A stretch of DNA of 28,896 nt, taken from NCBI GenBank assembly GCA_964613675.1, contig CAZTIH010000022.1, positions 1 to 28,896 of the forward strand. Reading direction: 5' to 3'. The notes under the pieces were generated by a model, which worked only from the letters and a program-made list of their open reading frames with translations, had not been told where the DNA came from and did not search any database. Of the stretch, positions 15,920-23,646 are shown one piece after another; within the stretch, counting starts at the first letter, position 1, and the number at the start of each line of letters is the position of its first letter. Source of the DNA: DAIUCA01 sp964613675 (GTDB lineage Bacteria > Pseudomonadota > Gammaproteobacteria > Competibacterales > Competibacteraceae). Made by a program: the position numbers and the translations under genes.

Positions 15920-16570
15920 CTAGCGTTCATCCACACCGCCCGAGCTTCCTATCAGCAATTTATCGGCTGGGCGGTTAGCAAATAACCCCACCGAAATTAC
16001 GCCAGCAACTTGATTTAGTTCGGTCTCGATTTTTTCAGGTTCATTAAATGACAGATGATGGACATCTAAGATCGTTCCTCCGTTGTCTGTCACAAAGTTT
16101 TCTCGCCAAACGGGTTGTCCCCCGCGCTTGACGAGATCGCGGGCCACATAGCTCCGCGCCATCGGCACCACTTCAATGGGTAACGGAAACGCCCCTAAAA
16201 GCGGCACATATTTGGATTGATCCACGATGCAAATGAACTGCTCACTGGCCGCCGCAATGATTTTCTCTCGCGTCAGTGCGCCGCCGCCGCCCTTAATCAG
16301 CCGCCGCAGCGAATCCGCTTCATCGGCGCCGTCCACATAGAGCGGCAGAGGCCCGACAGCGTTGAGGTCGTAAACTGGAATGCCGAGTTTTTTCAAACGA
16401 GTCGTCGTAGCTTCGGAGCTAGAGACTGCCCCTTCTAAACGACCTTTAATTTTACTAAGCGCTTCGATGAAGAAATTGACCGTTGATCCCGTGCCAACGC
16501 CAATTACCCAGTCAGATTGAATAAATTCCAAGGCAGCAAATGCCGCTTTTTGCTTATGAAGGTCGCTCAT
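15920..16570 (-). CDS. rpiA: Ribose-5-phosphate isomerase A
   Basis: RpiA interconverts ribose 5-phosphate and ribulose 5-phosphate in the pentose phosphate pathway. The 216-residue protein has all motifs: GVGTGSTVNFFIEAL, SSSEATTTRLKKLGIPV, DGADEAD, KGGGGALTREKIIAAAS and the C-terminal block TNGGTILDVHHL-like DNGGTILDVHHLSF. Length is normal. It is divergent from ilvA across a 32-base gap, a neighbourhood shared with many gammaproteobacteria. Confidence 0.97.
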   Translation of the reverse strand: MSDLHKQKAAFAALEFIQSDWVIGVGTGSTVNFFIEALSKIKGRLEGAVSSSEATTTRLKKLGIPVYDLNAVGPLPLYVDGADEADSLRRLIKGGGGALTREKIIAAASEQFICIVDQSKYVPLLGAFPLPIEVVPMARSYVARDLVKRGGQPVWRENFVTDNGGTILDVHHLSFNEPEKIETELNQVAGVISVGLFANRPADKLLIGSSGGVDER

Positions 16571-16602
16571 CTTAATTTTTTCGGTAGATTGGGAGCTTTC
16601 TA

Positions 16603-18156
16603 TTGTTTCCGATAATACCGATGGACGACTACCTCAAACGCATTCTTACTGCCCATGTTTACGATGTGGCCGTCGAAACTCCACTTGACTATCTCCCCAA
16701 ACTTGCAGCGCGCTTGGGCCATGACATTTGGCTCAAACGCGAAGATTTACAGCCCGTGTTTTCGTTCAAACTACGGGGTGCTTACAACAAAATTGCTAGA
16801 ATTGATCCCGAAATTCGCCAAAAAGGCGTGATTTGCGCCAGTGCAGGGAATCACGCACAGGGCGTGGCGTTGTCCGCGCAACGACTCAAAATTCCCGCCG
16901 TCATTGTCATGCCGCAAACCACTCCCAGTATCAAAGTGCAGGCTGTGGCGAGTTTTGGCGCAGAGGTTGTGCTTTATGGCGACGCCTTCGATGAGGCGAA
17001 TCATTACGCCCAGGAATTAGCCAAGGCCCGCCAATTGACCTTTGTTCATCCTTATGATGATCCGGACGTTATCGCAGGTCAGGGGACGATTGCGATGGAA
17101 ATACTGCGTCAACATAGCGGCCCGCTTGATGCCGTTTTCATTGCCGTAGGCGGTGGGGGGCTGATTGCCGGTATGGGCGCTTACATCAAGGCGTTGCGCC
17201 CTGAGATTCGCGTGATTGGAGTTGAACCCGAAGATGCACCGTCAATGTACCGTGCCCTTCAAGCGAAAGAGCGTGTTTTGCTTAACGAAGTGGGAATTTT
17301 TGCGGATGGTGTAGCCGTAAGACAGGTCGGTGTGGAACCTTTTCGCATCGCACAACAGACCGTGGATGAGATGATTTTGGTTTCGACCGACGAAATTTGT
17401 GCAGCCATTCGGGACATTTTTAATGACACCCGTTCCATCGCAGAGCCAGCCGGTGCTTTAGGCATTGCGGGGCTCAAAAAATATGTGAAACAGCTCAAGG
17501 CGTCAGGCCATGGGCAAAATGGTCGATTTGTCGCCTTGAACTGCGGTGCAAACATCAATTTCGACCGTTTACGTCATGTTGCCGAAAGAGCGGAGTTTGG
17601 CGAGCAAAGAGAAGCGCTATTAGCCGTAACGATTCCCGAAAAGCCCGGTAGTTTTTTGCACTTTTGTCGGACGCTGGGAAAACGTGCAATTACCGAATTT
17701 AACTATCGGTTTGCCGCGGATCGCTCTGCCCATATTTTTGTGGGCGTTGAATTAACGGGAGGGGCGGCGGAAAGACAACAAATTATTGAGAAATTGCGGG
17801 CGGCTGATTACGCCGTGCTTGATATGACGGATAACGAAATGGCGAAGCTACATATTCGTTATATGATCGGTGGGCGAGCACCTGAGCAGCTCGAAAACGA
17901 AACGCTGTATCGGGTACAGTTTCCCGAACGCCCTGGTGCTTTACTGCGTTTTCTTGAAGGAATCAATGGGTTAGCCCCATGGAATATTAGTCTATTTCAC
18001 TACCGCAATCATGGTTCAGCCTACGGACGCGTTCTAGTGGGCTTACAAATTCCGCCCGATGAACGCCGTCAATTCGAGCAATTTTTAAACGAACTGCATT
18101 ACGGATTTCGTTATGAAGGCGATAATCCCGCTTACAACTTATTTTTGGGACAATGA
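16603..18156 (+). CDS. ilvA: Threonine ammonia-lyase, biosynthetic
   Basis: IlvA deaminates threonine to 2-oxobutanoate, the first committed step of isoleucine synthesis. The 517-residue protein has the PLP lysine in VFSFKLRGAYNK, ASAGNHAQGVAL, the phosphate loop VGGGGLIAGMG, and two C-terminal ACT-like regulatory domains (LLAVTIPEKPGSFLHFCRTLG and VQFPERPGALLRFLEGI), which give isoleucine feedback control in this family. Two starts are possible: TTG at 16603 with GGGAG 7 bases upstream, or ATG at 16621 without an evident ribosome site. I list the TTG; the first six residues are uncertain. The 3' end overlaps the convergent EVE gene by 18 bases. Confidence 0.96.
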   Translation: MFPIIPMDDYLKRILTAHVYDVAVETPLDYLPKLAARLGHDIWLKREDLQPVFSFKLRGAYNKIARIDPEIRQKGVICASAGNHAQGVALSAQRLKIPAVIVMPQTTPSIKVQAVASFGAEVVLYGDAFDEANHYAQELAKARQLTFVHPYDDPDVIAGQGTIAMEILRQHSGPLDAVFIAVGGGGLIAGMGAYIKALRPEIRVIGVEPEDAPSMYRALQAKERVLLNEVGIFADGVAVRQVGVEPFRIAQQTVDEMILVSTDEICAAIRDIFNDTRSIAEPAGALGIAGLKKYVKQLKASGHGQNGRFVALNCGANINFDRLRHVAERAEFGEQREALLAVTIPEKPGSFLHFCRTLGKRAITEFNYRFAADRSAHIFVGVELTGGAAERQQIIEKLRAADYAVLDMTDNEMAKLHIRYMIGGRAPEQLENETLYRVQFPERPGALLRFLEGINGLAPWNISLFHYRNHGSAYGRVLVGLQIPPDERRQFEQFLNELHYGFRYEGDNPAYNLFLGQ

Positions 18157-18615
18157 ATTAAGAGAATTAAGATAATTCCACTGGGCTAACGACAAAGGCA
18201 AGACCGATAACCGATTGCCTTTTTTCAATAGCTTAAAGTCCCCTAACTGATTAGCGTGCAAATGCAATTCAGATAATAAGAGTGGCCGTTCAAATCGCTC
18301 GACTAGTCTCACCTCTACAGCAAACCAGCGCGGATGATGGGCATCGCTTTTAGCATCGAAATAATCACTTTGCGGATCAAAAGCGGTCGGGTCGGGATAA
18401 GCGGTTTTAACCACTCGTACAATCCCCACAATGCCGGTGTTCGCTTTAGCATTGGAATGGTAAAAAAACGCCAAATCCCCCAAAACCATCTCTCGTAAAA
18501 AATTGCGGGCTTGGTAATTTCTGACGCCATCCCAGCGCGTAGTCTGTTCAGCAGAATGCACTAAATCGTGGATTGAAAAACTATCGGGTTCGGACTTCAT
18601 TAACCAATAGGCCAT
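18139..18615 (-). CDS. EVE domain-containing protein
   Basis: This 158-residue protein is a single EVE domain of the PUA-like fold, the family of human thymocyte nuclear protein 1. Signature pieces are YWLMKSEPDSFSIHDL, TRWDGVRNYQARNFLREM, GDLAFFYHSNAK and GIVGIVRV. EVE domains are thought to bind modified bases in DNA or RNA; the ligand here is unknown. The start at 18615 gives the family N-terminus; longer in-frame starts add a tail that overlaps ygfA and lacks conservation. It overlaps the ygfA stop by 16 bases and the ilvA 3' end by 18 bases. Confidence 0.92.
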   Translation of the reverse strand: MAYWLMKSEPDSFSIHDLVHSAEQTTRWDGVRNYQARNFLREMVLGDLAFFYHSNAKANTGIVGIVRVVKTAYPDPTAFDPQSDYFDAKSDAHHPRWFAVEVRLVERFERPLLLSELHLHANQLGDFKLLKKGNRLSVLPLSLAQWNYLNSLNSLSQK

Positions 18616-19184
18616 GGCATAAAGCTTCCTGTACGGTAAAGTCCTGATTCTGTTGCAATGGCGTCCAGTTTCACATCCCACGGTTGCGGCACAAGATTCG
18701 TTACACACTGACACTCAAATGCCACGCCTAACAGAAACGGAGCAGTGGTTTTTGCGATGCGAAATGAAAAAGTGCGATCGTAAAAACCGCCCCCCATTCC
18801 CAGTCGTTGACCGTGACGGTCAAAACCGACGAGGGGCACAAGAACAAGATCGAGTTCTGAAGGAGAGATTTTCGGCTGTTCTGTACCAGGTTCCAGAATC
18901 CCTAAATCGTTGGGGATCAAGGCATTATCCGAATCCCATAAACGGAACTGCAATCTATTCGCTTCAATTTTGGGGAGGTAAATGGTCTTGCCAAACTCGC
19001 TTAAGCACGCAGTTAAATTAACTTCTTCTGGAAGAGCTTGGTAACCTGCGATCTTTCGGGCCGTTATCCATTCTGACAACTGTACGATGTTCTGGCAGAT
19101 CAACTGACTCGCCCACTGACGGGCTTCAGCGTTGAGTTGCCGACGTCGCTGACGTAGCTGTTTGCGGAGATTATTCAAAGACAA
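18600..19184 (-). CDS. ygfA: 5-formyltetrahydrofolate cyclo-ligase
   Basis: The enzyme converts 5-formyl-THF to methenyl-THF using ATP, keeping folate in the active pool. The 194-residue protein shows the N-terminal basic helix LRKQLRQRRRQL, the substrate segment YQALPEEVNLT, and the C-terminal signature DLVLVPLVGFDRHGQRLGMGGGFYDRTF. Position directly downstream of 6S RNA and zapA on the same strand is the classical gammaproteobacterial arrangement, in which 6S RNA and this gene share a transcript. Its end overlaps the EVE gene start. Confidence 0.96.
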   Translation of the reverse strand: MSLNNLRKQLRQRRRQLNAEARQWASQLICQNIVQLSEWITARKIAGYQALPEEVNLTACLSEFGKTIYLPKIEANRLQFRLWDSDNALIPNDLGILEPGTEQPKISPSELDLVLVPLVGFDRHGQRLGMGGGFYDRTFSFRIAKTTAPFLLGVAFECQCVTNLVPQPWDVKLDAIATESGLYRTGSFMPWPIG

Positions 19185-19204
19185 GGTTTTTGATTTATGA
19201 AACC

Positions 19205-19394
19205 TAAGAGCGATCCGCCTATGCCGTTTTGGGTCATCACCCTTGAACCAGAGGGTTCAAGTGGGAGGATGGGCGCGATTTTTAGGCTTTCCGCTACAAG
19301 GCGGACCTGCACACCAATCAAGCAACCAAGCTCCCGGGCAAAAAAAGTTAGGATCAAGGGACTTACCAAACCCATTCGCGAACACGGCAGACCG
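19205..19394 (-). ncRNA. ssrS: 6S RNA
   Basis: Located between zapA and ygfA on the minus strand, as in other gammaproteobacteria. On that strand the conserved features are TGTTCGCGAATGGG near the 5' side, AAGTCCCTTGATCC, and CTTGAACC-CTCT-GGTTCAAG close to the 3' side, equivalent to the known CTTGAACC..GGGTTCAAG hairpin. GCCGT near 19383-19387 can pair with ACGGC near 19223-19227 to close the long stem. 6S RNA mimics an open promoter and sequesters sigma-70 RNA polymerase in stationary phase. The ends are approximate. Confidence 0.88.
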
Positions 19395-19421
19395 TGACAA
19401 TGATTAAAACACAGCGCCTCG

Positions 19422-19739
19422 TTATTTAATATCCATTTTGCGAATAAAATTTGTTGCTTTAGCGTTCATGCTCTCAATTCGTTCGTCGAGATGCTGCTGT
19501 TGAAAGTCCAATTCGCTCTGAAGTGAAATCAGATCATAGCTAATGTGCATTGCTGTTAAAATTGCAGATCGCTCAAGACTCAGAGAAGGGTTACTCTGAC
19601 GAGTCTCAATGAGTTTCTGATGAAGATAATCTGCTGCGGCCATCAGACCCTCTTTCTGAGCAGCAGGACAGGCAATTGTGTAGAGCTGGTTCAGAATTTT
19701 TATCTGTACGGTTTCGGTTAATTCTTCGGTCACGGTCAT
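19422..19739 (-). CDS. zapA: Cell division protein ZapA
   Basis: ZapA bundles FtsZ filaments at the division site. The 105-residue protein has the family start VQIKILNQLYTIACPAAQKEGLMAAADYL, the segment SLSLERSAILTAMHISYDL, and a C-terminal coiled coil (LQSELDFQQQHLDERIESM). It overlaps the upstream zapB-like gene by 4 bases (ATGA) and precedes 6S RNA. Confidence 0.94.
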   Translation of the reverse strand: MTVTEELTETVQIKILNQLYTIACPAAQKEGLMAAADYLHQKLIETRQSNPSLSLERSAILTAMHISYDLISLQSELDFQQQHLDERIESMNAKATNFIRKMDIK

Positions 19740-19939
19740 TGCTCCAACTGTTTGAATCTCGCCATCAAAGCCTCAATTCGACGACGATCCGTCTGACTTT
19801 GCTGTTGCCAATGATCACGCTCTGCAACCGTTTTTTCGTGTACGGCTTTAATCGCAAGATGTTGCTCATGGAGTAATTCGTAGGCTTGAATAATCTGATC
19901 AAGCTGTTTTTCGAGTTCGAGAATCTTAAAAGTCGTCAT
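19736..19939 (-). CDS. ZapB-like small coiled-coil protein (TIGR02449 type)
   Basis: This 67-residue protein is almost wholly a heptad-patterned coiled coil (ILELEKQLDQIIQAYELLHEQ, then KTVAERDHWQQQSQTDRRRI). Small proteins of this kind are found directly upstream of zapA in many gammaproteobacteria and are annotated as TIGR02449 or ZapB-like division proteins. Coupled translation with zapA by an ATGA overlap supports a role at the divisome; direct ZapB homology is not proven from sequence. Confidence 0.8.
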   Translation of the reverse strand: MTTFKILELEKQLDQIIQAYELLHEQHLAIKAVHEKTVAERDHWQQQSQTDRRRIEALMARFKQLEQ

Positions 19940-19969
19940 CTGTTACTTGCCACTTAGAGAGGATAGAAC

Positions 19970-21106
19970 ATGGTTGAGTTGTGGGTATTCATTGTAGTGA
20001 TCGCAATCATTTTAGGAATTGGGGTAGCGGGTTGGCGTGAACCCCAAATCGACCATGCTTATTGGCTGGCCTATCGACAACAAGAACGCCTCATTATTGG
20101 CAAAGGCTTTTGGCATCTTGGGGGGTGGCAATCGGTAAAAACCGTTTCACTACAATCTGTTAGCGCAGAAATTAACGCGAAACCTCACACCACGACCTTG
20201 ACGAAAAAGGGTTGGCGAGTGCGTTGGACTTTACAAGTTGCTCTTCGCGTTTTACCTGAAGAAGCCGCCATTCAGAAAGCGATTATCTGTTGGGGGAAAT
20301 CAGTTGCTCGACCGACATGCTTGGCAAAAGCCGTTACCCCTTTGCTCTATACAGAAGCCGTTAATCTCATACAGCGACTTGATTTAGAAGCACTTTTATC
20401 GCACCAATCAGAGTTCAGCAGACAGCTTACAGAGCGATTTGAGGCGCTATTAACCCATCGAGGACTCACATTAGATCATGTGGCGATTACAAAATTACAA
20501 GCAGCCCATCGGAAAGACTATGATTCTGATAATCCTCTCGATCAAGTCGCCCTTAATTGGTTTTGTGAGCAAGACAAAATCCAGGAAAATCAAATCGCTA
20601 ACGAGATAATTCTACAACAGCAGAAGTTAGAACAATGCACGAAATTCTGGATGACCCAAATCCAGAAGATCGACCAAATTATTCAGCAGTTACAGATGCA
20701 AAAAATAGCGTCAATCCAAGAGGTTGTCGAAAAAACTCAGTGTTCTGAAAGTCAGAAATTGACGAATGAACTGGCGATTCTGTCTCAGAAAGTCGAGTTA
20801 GCGCGTTGCGAAGCACAAATAGAAGGTGTGCCCCTTATCGAAGCTGCCGAACACCAACGCCAAATCACCGTGTTAGCGGCCAAAGCGAAGGCGGAAAGTG
20901 AAGCTGTCACGGTTACGGTCGCGGCTGAAGCCGAAATGCAGGCGAGTCGTTATCATGGTGAGCGACTGCGAATTTTAGCCGAAGCAGAAACGGCTGCCGC
21001 AAAGATTCGCGTGCGACTGTCGGAAGAAAGTCCCTCACCCGTAGCAGATCCCTTAACCAAATCTTCTTGGCAATCCGTAAAACAAGTGCCTTTCACTGCA
21101 CCTTAA
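19970..21106 (+). CDS. Membrane-anchored SPFH/band-7-like protein with coiled coil
   Basis: The 378-residue protein has an N-terminal transmembrane segment (residues 4-22), then a strand-rich region resembling the SPFH/band-7 domain: VKTVSLQSVSAEINAK, a TLTKKGWRVRWTLQVALRVLP strand pair, followed by helices and a GLTLDHVAITKLQ segment. Residues about 205-285 form a glutamine-rich coiled coil, and the end (AEAEMQASRYHGERLRILAE) resembles flotillin/SPFH repeats. These proteins form ring-like scaffolds at membranes. The domain resemblance is by pattern and is weaker in the middle. It is transcribed divergently from zapB-zapA with only 30 bases between, so the promoters probably overlap. Confidence 0.65.
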   Translation: MVELWVFIVVIAIILGIGVAGWREPQIDHAYWLAYRQQERLIIGKGFWHLGGWQSVKTVSLQSVSAEINAKPHTTTLTKKGWRVRWTLQVALRVLPEEAAIQKAIICWGKSVARPTCLAKAVTPLLYTEAVNLIQRLDLEALLSHQSEFSRQLTERFEALLTHRGLTLDHVAITKLQAAHRKDYDSDNPLDQVALNWFCEQDKIQENQIANEIILQQQKLEQCTKFWMTQIQKIDQIIQQLQMQKIASIQEVVEKTQCSESQKLTNELAILSQKVELARCEAQIEGVPLIEAAEHQRQITVLAAKAKAESEAVTVTVAAEAEMQASRYHGERLRILAEAETAAAKIRVRLSEESPSPVADPLTKSSWQSVKQVPFTAP

Positions 21107-21130
21107 TCGGGCTGCCCTAAAAGTGACGCC

Positions 21131-21727
21131 TCATGGTGAAGCTTCATTTAAGCGCCCAATCAATCCGTCTAAACCAATCCGTCGCACCTCGCTATCGAGG
21201 GTATTGCGGTAACTCGTCGCGATGCTAATTCCTTCAACCGACACATCAAAAACCATCCAATTTTCGCTAACTTTAATCATTCGGTAGTCAATTCTGAGCC
21301 GATTTCCATTCGGGGAAACAAGTTCGGTTCGCACGACAGCCCGCGTATCCTGTTCGTCGACCTGTAGGATATTGACCTGACCATTGGCATATTCAATTAA
21401 CGCACTCGCATAACTACGCACTAAAAAGGTGCGAAATGCGTCGCGAAATTGCTGCTGTTGTGTCGGACTTGCCGTGCGATTGTGCCGTCCCAATACCCAC
21501 TGAGCGATTCGATCAAAATCGAAATGAGGCGTGATGTAGGCCTGTACAAATTCGTAAAGTCGCTCAGGTTGCTGTCTCAACTCGTTCTGCTGACGACTTA
21601 ATGCGGTCATGGTCTCACGCGCCGCAAGTTCTACCCTTTCCTTAGGTGTGAGTGCCCAACCCGTCGATGTCCAACACAGCAATAGCAGAACAATAAGGCG
21701 AATAGCAGAAATATGACCGTAATTCAT
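21131..21727 (-). CDS. MlaC/Ttg2D-family phospholipid-binding protein
   Basis: MlaC carries phospholipid through the periplasm between the outer-membrane MlaA and the inner-membrane MlaFEDB transporter. The product has a signal peptide ending near STGWA-LT and the family core VQAYITPHFDFDRIAQWVLGRHNRTAS..QQQQFRDAFRTFLVRSYASAL, plus VRTELVSPNGNRLRIDYRM. I choose ATG 21727 (198 residues) because AGAAGG lies 6 bases upstream; ATG 21742 gives 203 residues without a ribosome site. No mlaF, mlaE, mlaD or mlaB is beside it; it follows the DUF1499 gene by 26 bases. Confidence 0.9.
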   Translation of the reverse strand: MNYGHISAIRLIVLLLLCWTSTGWALTPKERVELAARETMTALSRQQNELRQQPERLYEFVQAYITPHFDFDRIAQWVLGRHNRTASPTQQQQFRDAFRTFLVRSYASALIEYANGQVNILQVDEQDTRAVVRTELVSPNGNRLRIDYRMIKVSENWMVFDVSVEGISIATSYRNTLDSEVRRIGLDGLIGRLNEASP

Positions 21728-21753
21728 CAGATACCTTCTCATGCGTGTAAAGA

Positions 21754-22236
21754 CTACACTTGGCGAGCGAGAAGGGCATAAAGTTCCAAAATATGGCGAG
21801 TGTTGGCTCCCAAATCACCACGTCCCACTCGTGACTGGGAGCGAATGTGAAGCTCACTTCCCCGCTCCCCCGGCACGATCCTAATCTCCATATCATCGCG
21901 AAACCGCATGAGCTGGGTCTCGATAATTACCTGAAGCGAATATTGTTCGAGATCGCGGTCGCTAATTTGCCACCCCAAGCTGTTCACTGCCTGTTCGACC
22001 TTGGCGAATAACTGAGTAGGCGCAATGGTGTAACTTCTGAGTTCGAGTTCTGCAAACTCATGATCGCGGCGAGTTTCCGCGAGATTAGTCGTTAAATACG
22101 CATTCAGCCTGGGCCAAAACCCCGGTGGATCATGGAACGGGGGATTATTCAGATACAACCCCCCAATGATCAGACAACCGGCTAAGGCAATCAGAAAAAT
22201 AATAGTATTAATGAATAATAGGGCAGGTGTGGACAT
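21754..22236 (-). CDS. DUF1499-family membrane-anchored protein
   Basis: This 160-residue protein has one N-terminal membrane segment (LLFINTIIFLIALAGCLIIGG) followed by a DUF1499 domain with the typical ending ELHIRSQSRVGRGDLGANTRHILEL. The function of the family is not established. It lies between PCuAC and mlaC on the same strand, probably part of one envelope-related transcript. Confidence 0.82.
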   Translation of the reverse strand: MSTPALLFINTIIFLIALAGCLIIGGLYLNNPPFHDPPGFWPRLNAYLTTNLAETRRDHEFAELELRSYTIAPTQLFAKVEQAVNSLGWQISDRDLEQYSLQVIIETQLMRFRDDMEIRIVPGERGSELHIRSQSRVGRGDLGANTRHILELYALLARQV

Positions 22237-22307
22237 ACAGAGGACTCGGCAGGCAAAAATAGACCTTTATTGACCACTTTGCCGCCGCTGTGTTTGTCTG
22301 ATGGCAA

Positions 22308-22953
22308 TCAGTGTTGATGGGAATGCGCTGAAGGCGCACCGCGATGGACGGGCACTTCAAAGGTCATTTCACCCGCTTTCTCAAAATGTAAAGTTAGGAA
22401 AAACGACTCGCCTTGCTTTAGCGGCTCAACTAGATCAATCAACATGATGTGTAATCCTCCTGGTTTCAGCGTTGCTGGCTCCTCGGGGTTGATCTCAATA
22501 GCGGAAACCTCCCGCATTTTCATCACACCGTCTTCTAATAAATGCGTATGCAGCTCTATGGTTTTGGCAACCGCCCCCGAAGCCTTTACAAGCCGATCAA
22601 ATTCCTTCGCATGGATCGTCATATAAGCGGCACTAACCTGCGCGTTGGGTGGAGTTTCGCGTGCCCAAGCCCCCTCAATCATAATCGGTAGTTCACTATG
22701 ATCGTGACCGTGATCATGATGTGCGTGATCGTGACTGTGATCATGATGNNNNNNNNNNNNNNNNNNNNNNNNNNNNNNNNNNNNNNNNNNNNNNNNNNNN
22801 NNNNNNNNNNNNNNNNNNNNNNNNNNNNNNNNNNNNNNNNNNNNNNNNGTGATCATGATGTGCGTGATCGTGACTGTGATCATGATGACCGTGCGCCATG
22901 ACCATTGCAGACTGCATCAGAACGAGATAAGCGATAAATCGCAGAATACGCAT
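22308..22953 (-). CDS. Periplasmic copper chaperone PCuAC with His-rich tandem repeat (gene crosses an assembly gap)
   Basis: The protein starts with a signal peptide (MRILRFIAYLVLMQSAMVMA), continues into a His/Asp-rich region (HGHHDHSHDHAHHDH), and ends with a PCuAC domain: GAWARETPPNAQVSAAYMTI, TIELHTHLLEDGVMKMREV, and GGLHIMLIDL, with the copper ligands H, M, H and M of the family. A 100-base N run (22749-22848) lies inside the repeat. The two parts look out of frame as written. If the identical 39-base flanks overlap, removing 139 bases gives one open frame of 168 residues, and each extra 27-base unit keeps it. It delivers copper to cytochrome oxidase together with SCO1, the next gene upstream. 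AGGGG precedes the ATG. Confidence 0.88.
22710..22887 (-). repeat. 27-base in-frame tandem repeat (VNTR) in PCuAC, with assembly gap
   Basis: The same 39 bases occur at 22710-22748 and 22849-22887, each holding one full 27-base unit (plus strand starting GTGATCATGATG and ending GTGACT) plus the first 12 bases of the next. One unit encodes nine residues, SHDHAHHDH, on the minus strand. True copy number is hidden by the N run. Confidence 0.88.
22749..22848. other. Assembly gap of 100 N
   Basis: A run of exactly 100 N, the usual placeholder for a gap of unknown length. It falls in a tandem repeat, the likely cause of the break. Confidence 0.97.
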
Positions 22954-22964
22954 TGCTGTTTCCC

Positions 22965-23633
22965 CTAAAGGAAGCGTTGGAAAAATCGCCGAACAAACCC
23001 ATATTGCTGGCGGTGAAATCGTTGTAAGGCAATGAATTCTTGGGCGACTGTCTCTGGATCATGGGGTGGCGAAAAGACTGCCGCCAACTCACCTCGCGGA
23101 TTCAGAATCATGACCGTTGCAGAATGATCGACCAAGTAGAAATCTTTACCTGGTTCGGGTTCATGAATGGTGTAAACCGCGCCGACCGCCCGCGTTAACC
23201 GATTAATTTCTTCCGGTGTTCCTGTGGCTCCCCGAAAAATTGGATTAGAATAACGGACATACTCTTTCAGACGTTCTGGGGTGTCGCGTAGAGGATCCAC
23301 GGAAATAAAACGGTAGCCAATTTCATTAAACCCCTGTTCTGCCAACAAATTTTGCACTTTAGAGAAATCTAAAAGGGTTAATGGGCAGATGTCTGGACAA
23401 AAAGTGTACCCAAAAAACAGAAATTGCCAGCGCCCGTAAAGATCATTTGGCCCTAAAGGTTGCCCCTCATCAGAAATCAGTTGAAATTCTGGGAGTGATT
23501 TAGGGGGTTGCAGAATAAACCCACCGATGTCTGGTAATCTGGGTTGCGGCAAACTTAAAAACATAAGTACGCCAAGTACCAAAGCGATGTTCGATATAAT
23601 GATGAGCAGACGAGTAGAAGGGTTTTTTAGCAT
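22965..23633 (-). CDS. SCO1/SenC copper chaperone
   Basis: SCO proteins deliver copper to the CuA site of cytochrome c oxidase. The 222-residue protein has an N-terminal membrane anchor (LIIISNIALVLGVLMFLSL), a thioredoxin-like fold with the metal motif GYTFCPDICPLTL (CxxxC), RFISVDPLRDTPERLKEYV, and the third ligand histidine in YLVDHSATVMIL. All copper ligands are present. It is 12 bases upstream of PCuAC on the same strand, the expected functional pair. Confidence 0.95.
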   Translation of the reverse strand: MLKNPSTRLLIIISNIALVLGVLMFLSLPQPRLPDIGGFILQPPKSLPEFQLISDEGQPLGPNDLYGRWQFLFFGYTFCPDICPLTLLDFSKVQNLLAEQGFNEIGYRFISVDPLRDTPERLKEYVRYSNPIFRGATGTPEEINRLTRAVGAVYTIHEPEPGKDFYLVDHSATVMILNPRGELAAVFSPPHDPETVAQEFIALQRFHRQQYGFVRRFFQRFL

Positions 23634-23646
23634 GTTTTTTCATCCG

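Noticed and set aside
18616..18714. Longer EVE protein starting at 18714
   Set aside because: The extra residues are read from within ygfA and are unlike the EVE family N-terminus, which begins at MAYWLMKSEPD.
22308..22953. PCuAC as a frameshifted pseudogene
   Set aside because: The apparent frame change comes from the arbitrary 100-N gap; overlapping the identical 39-base flanks gives an intact frame.
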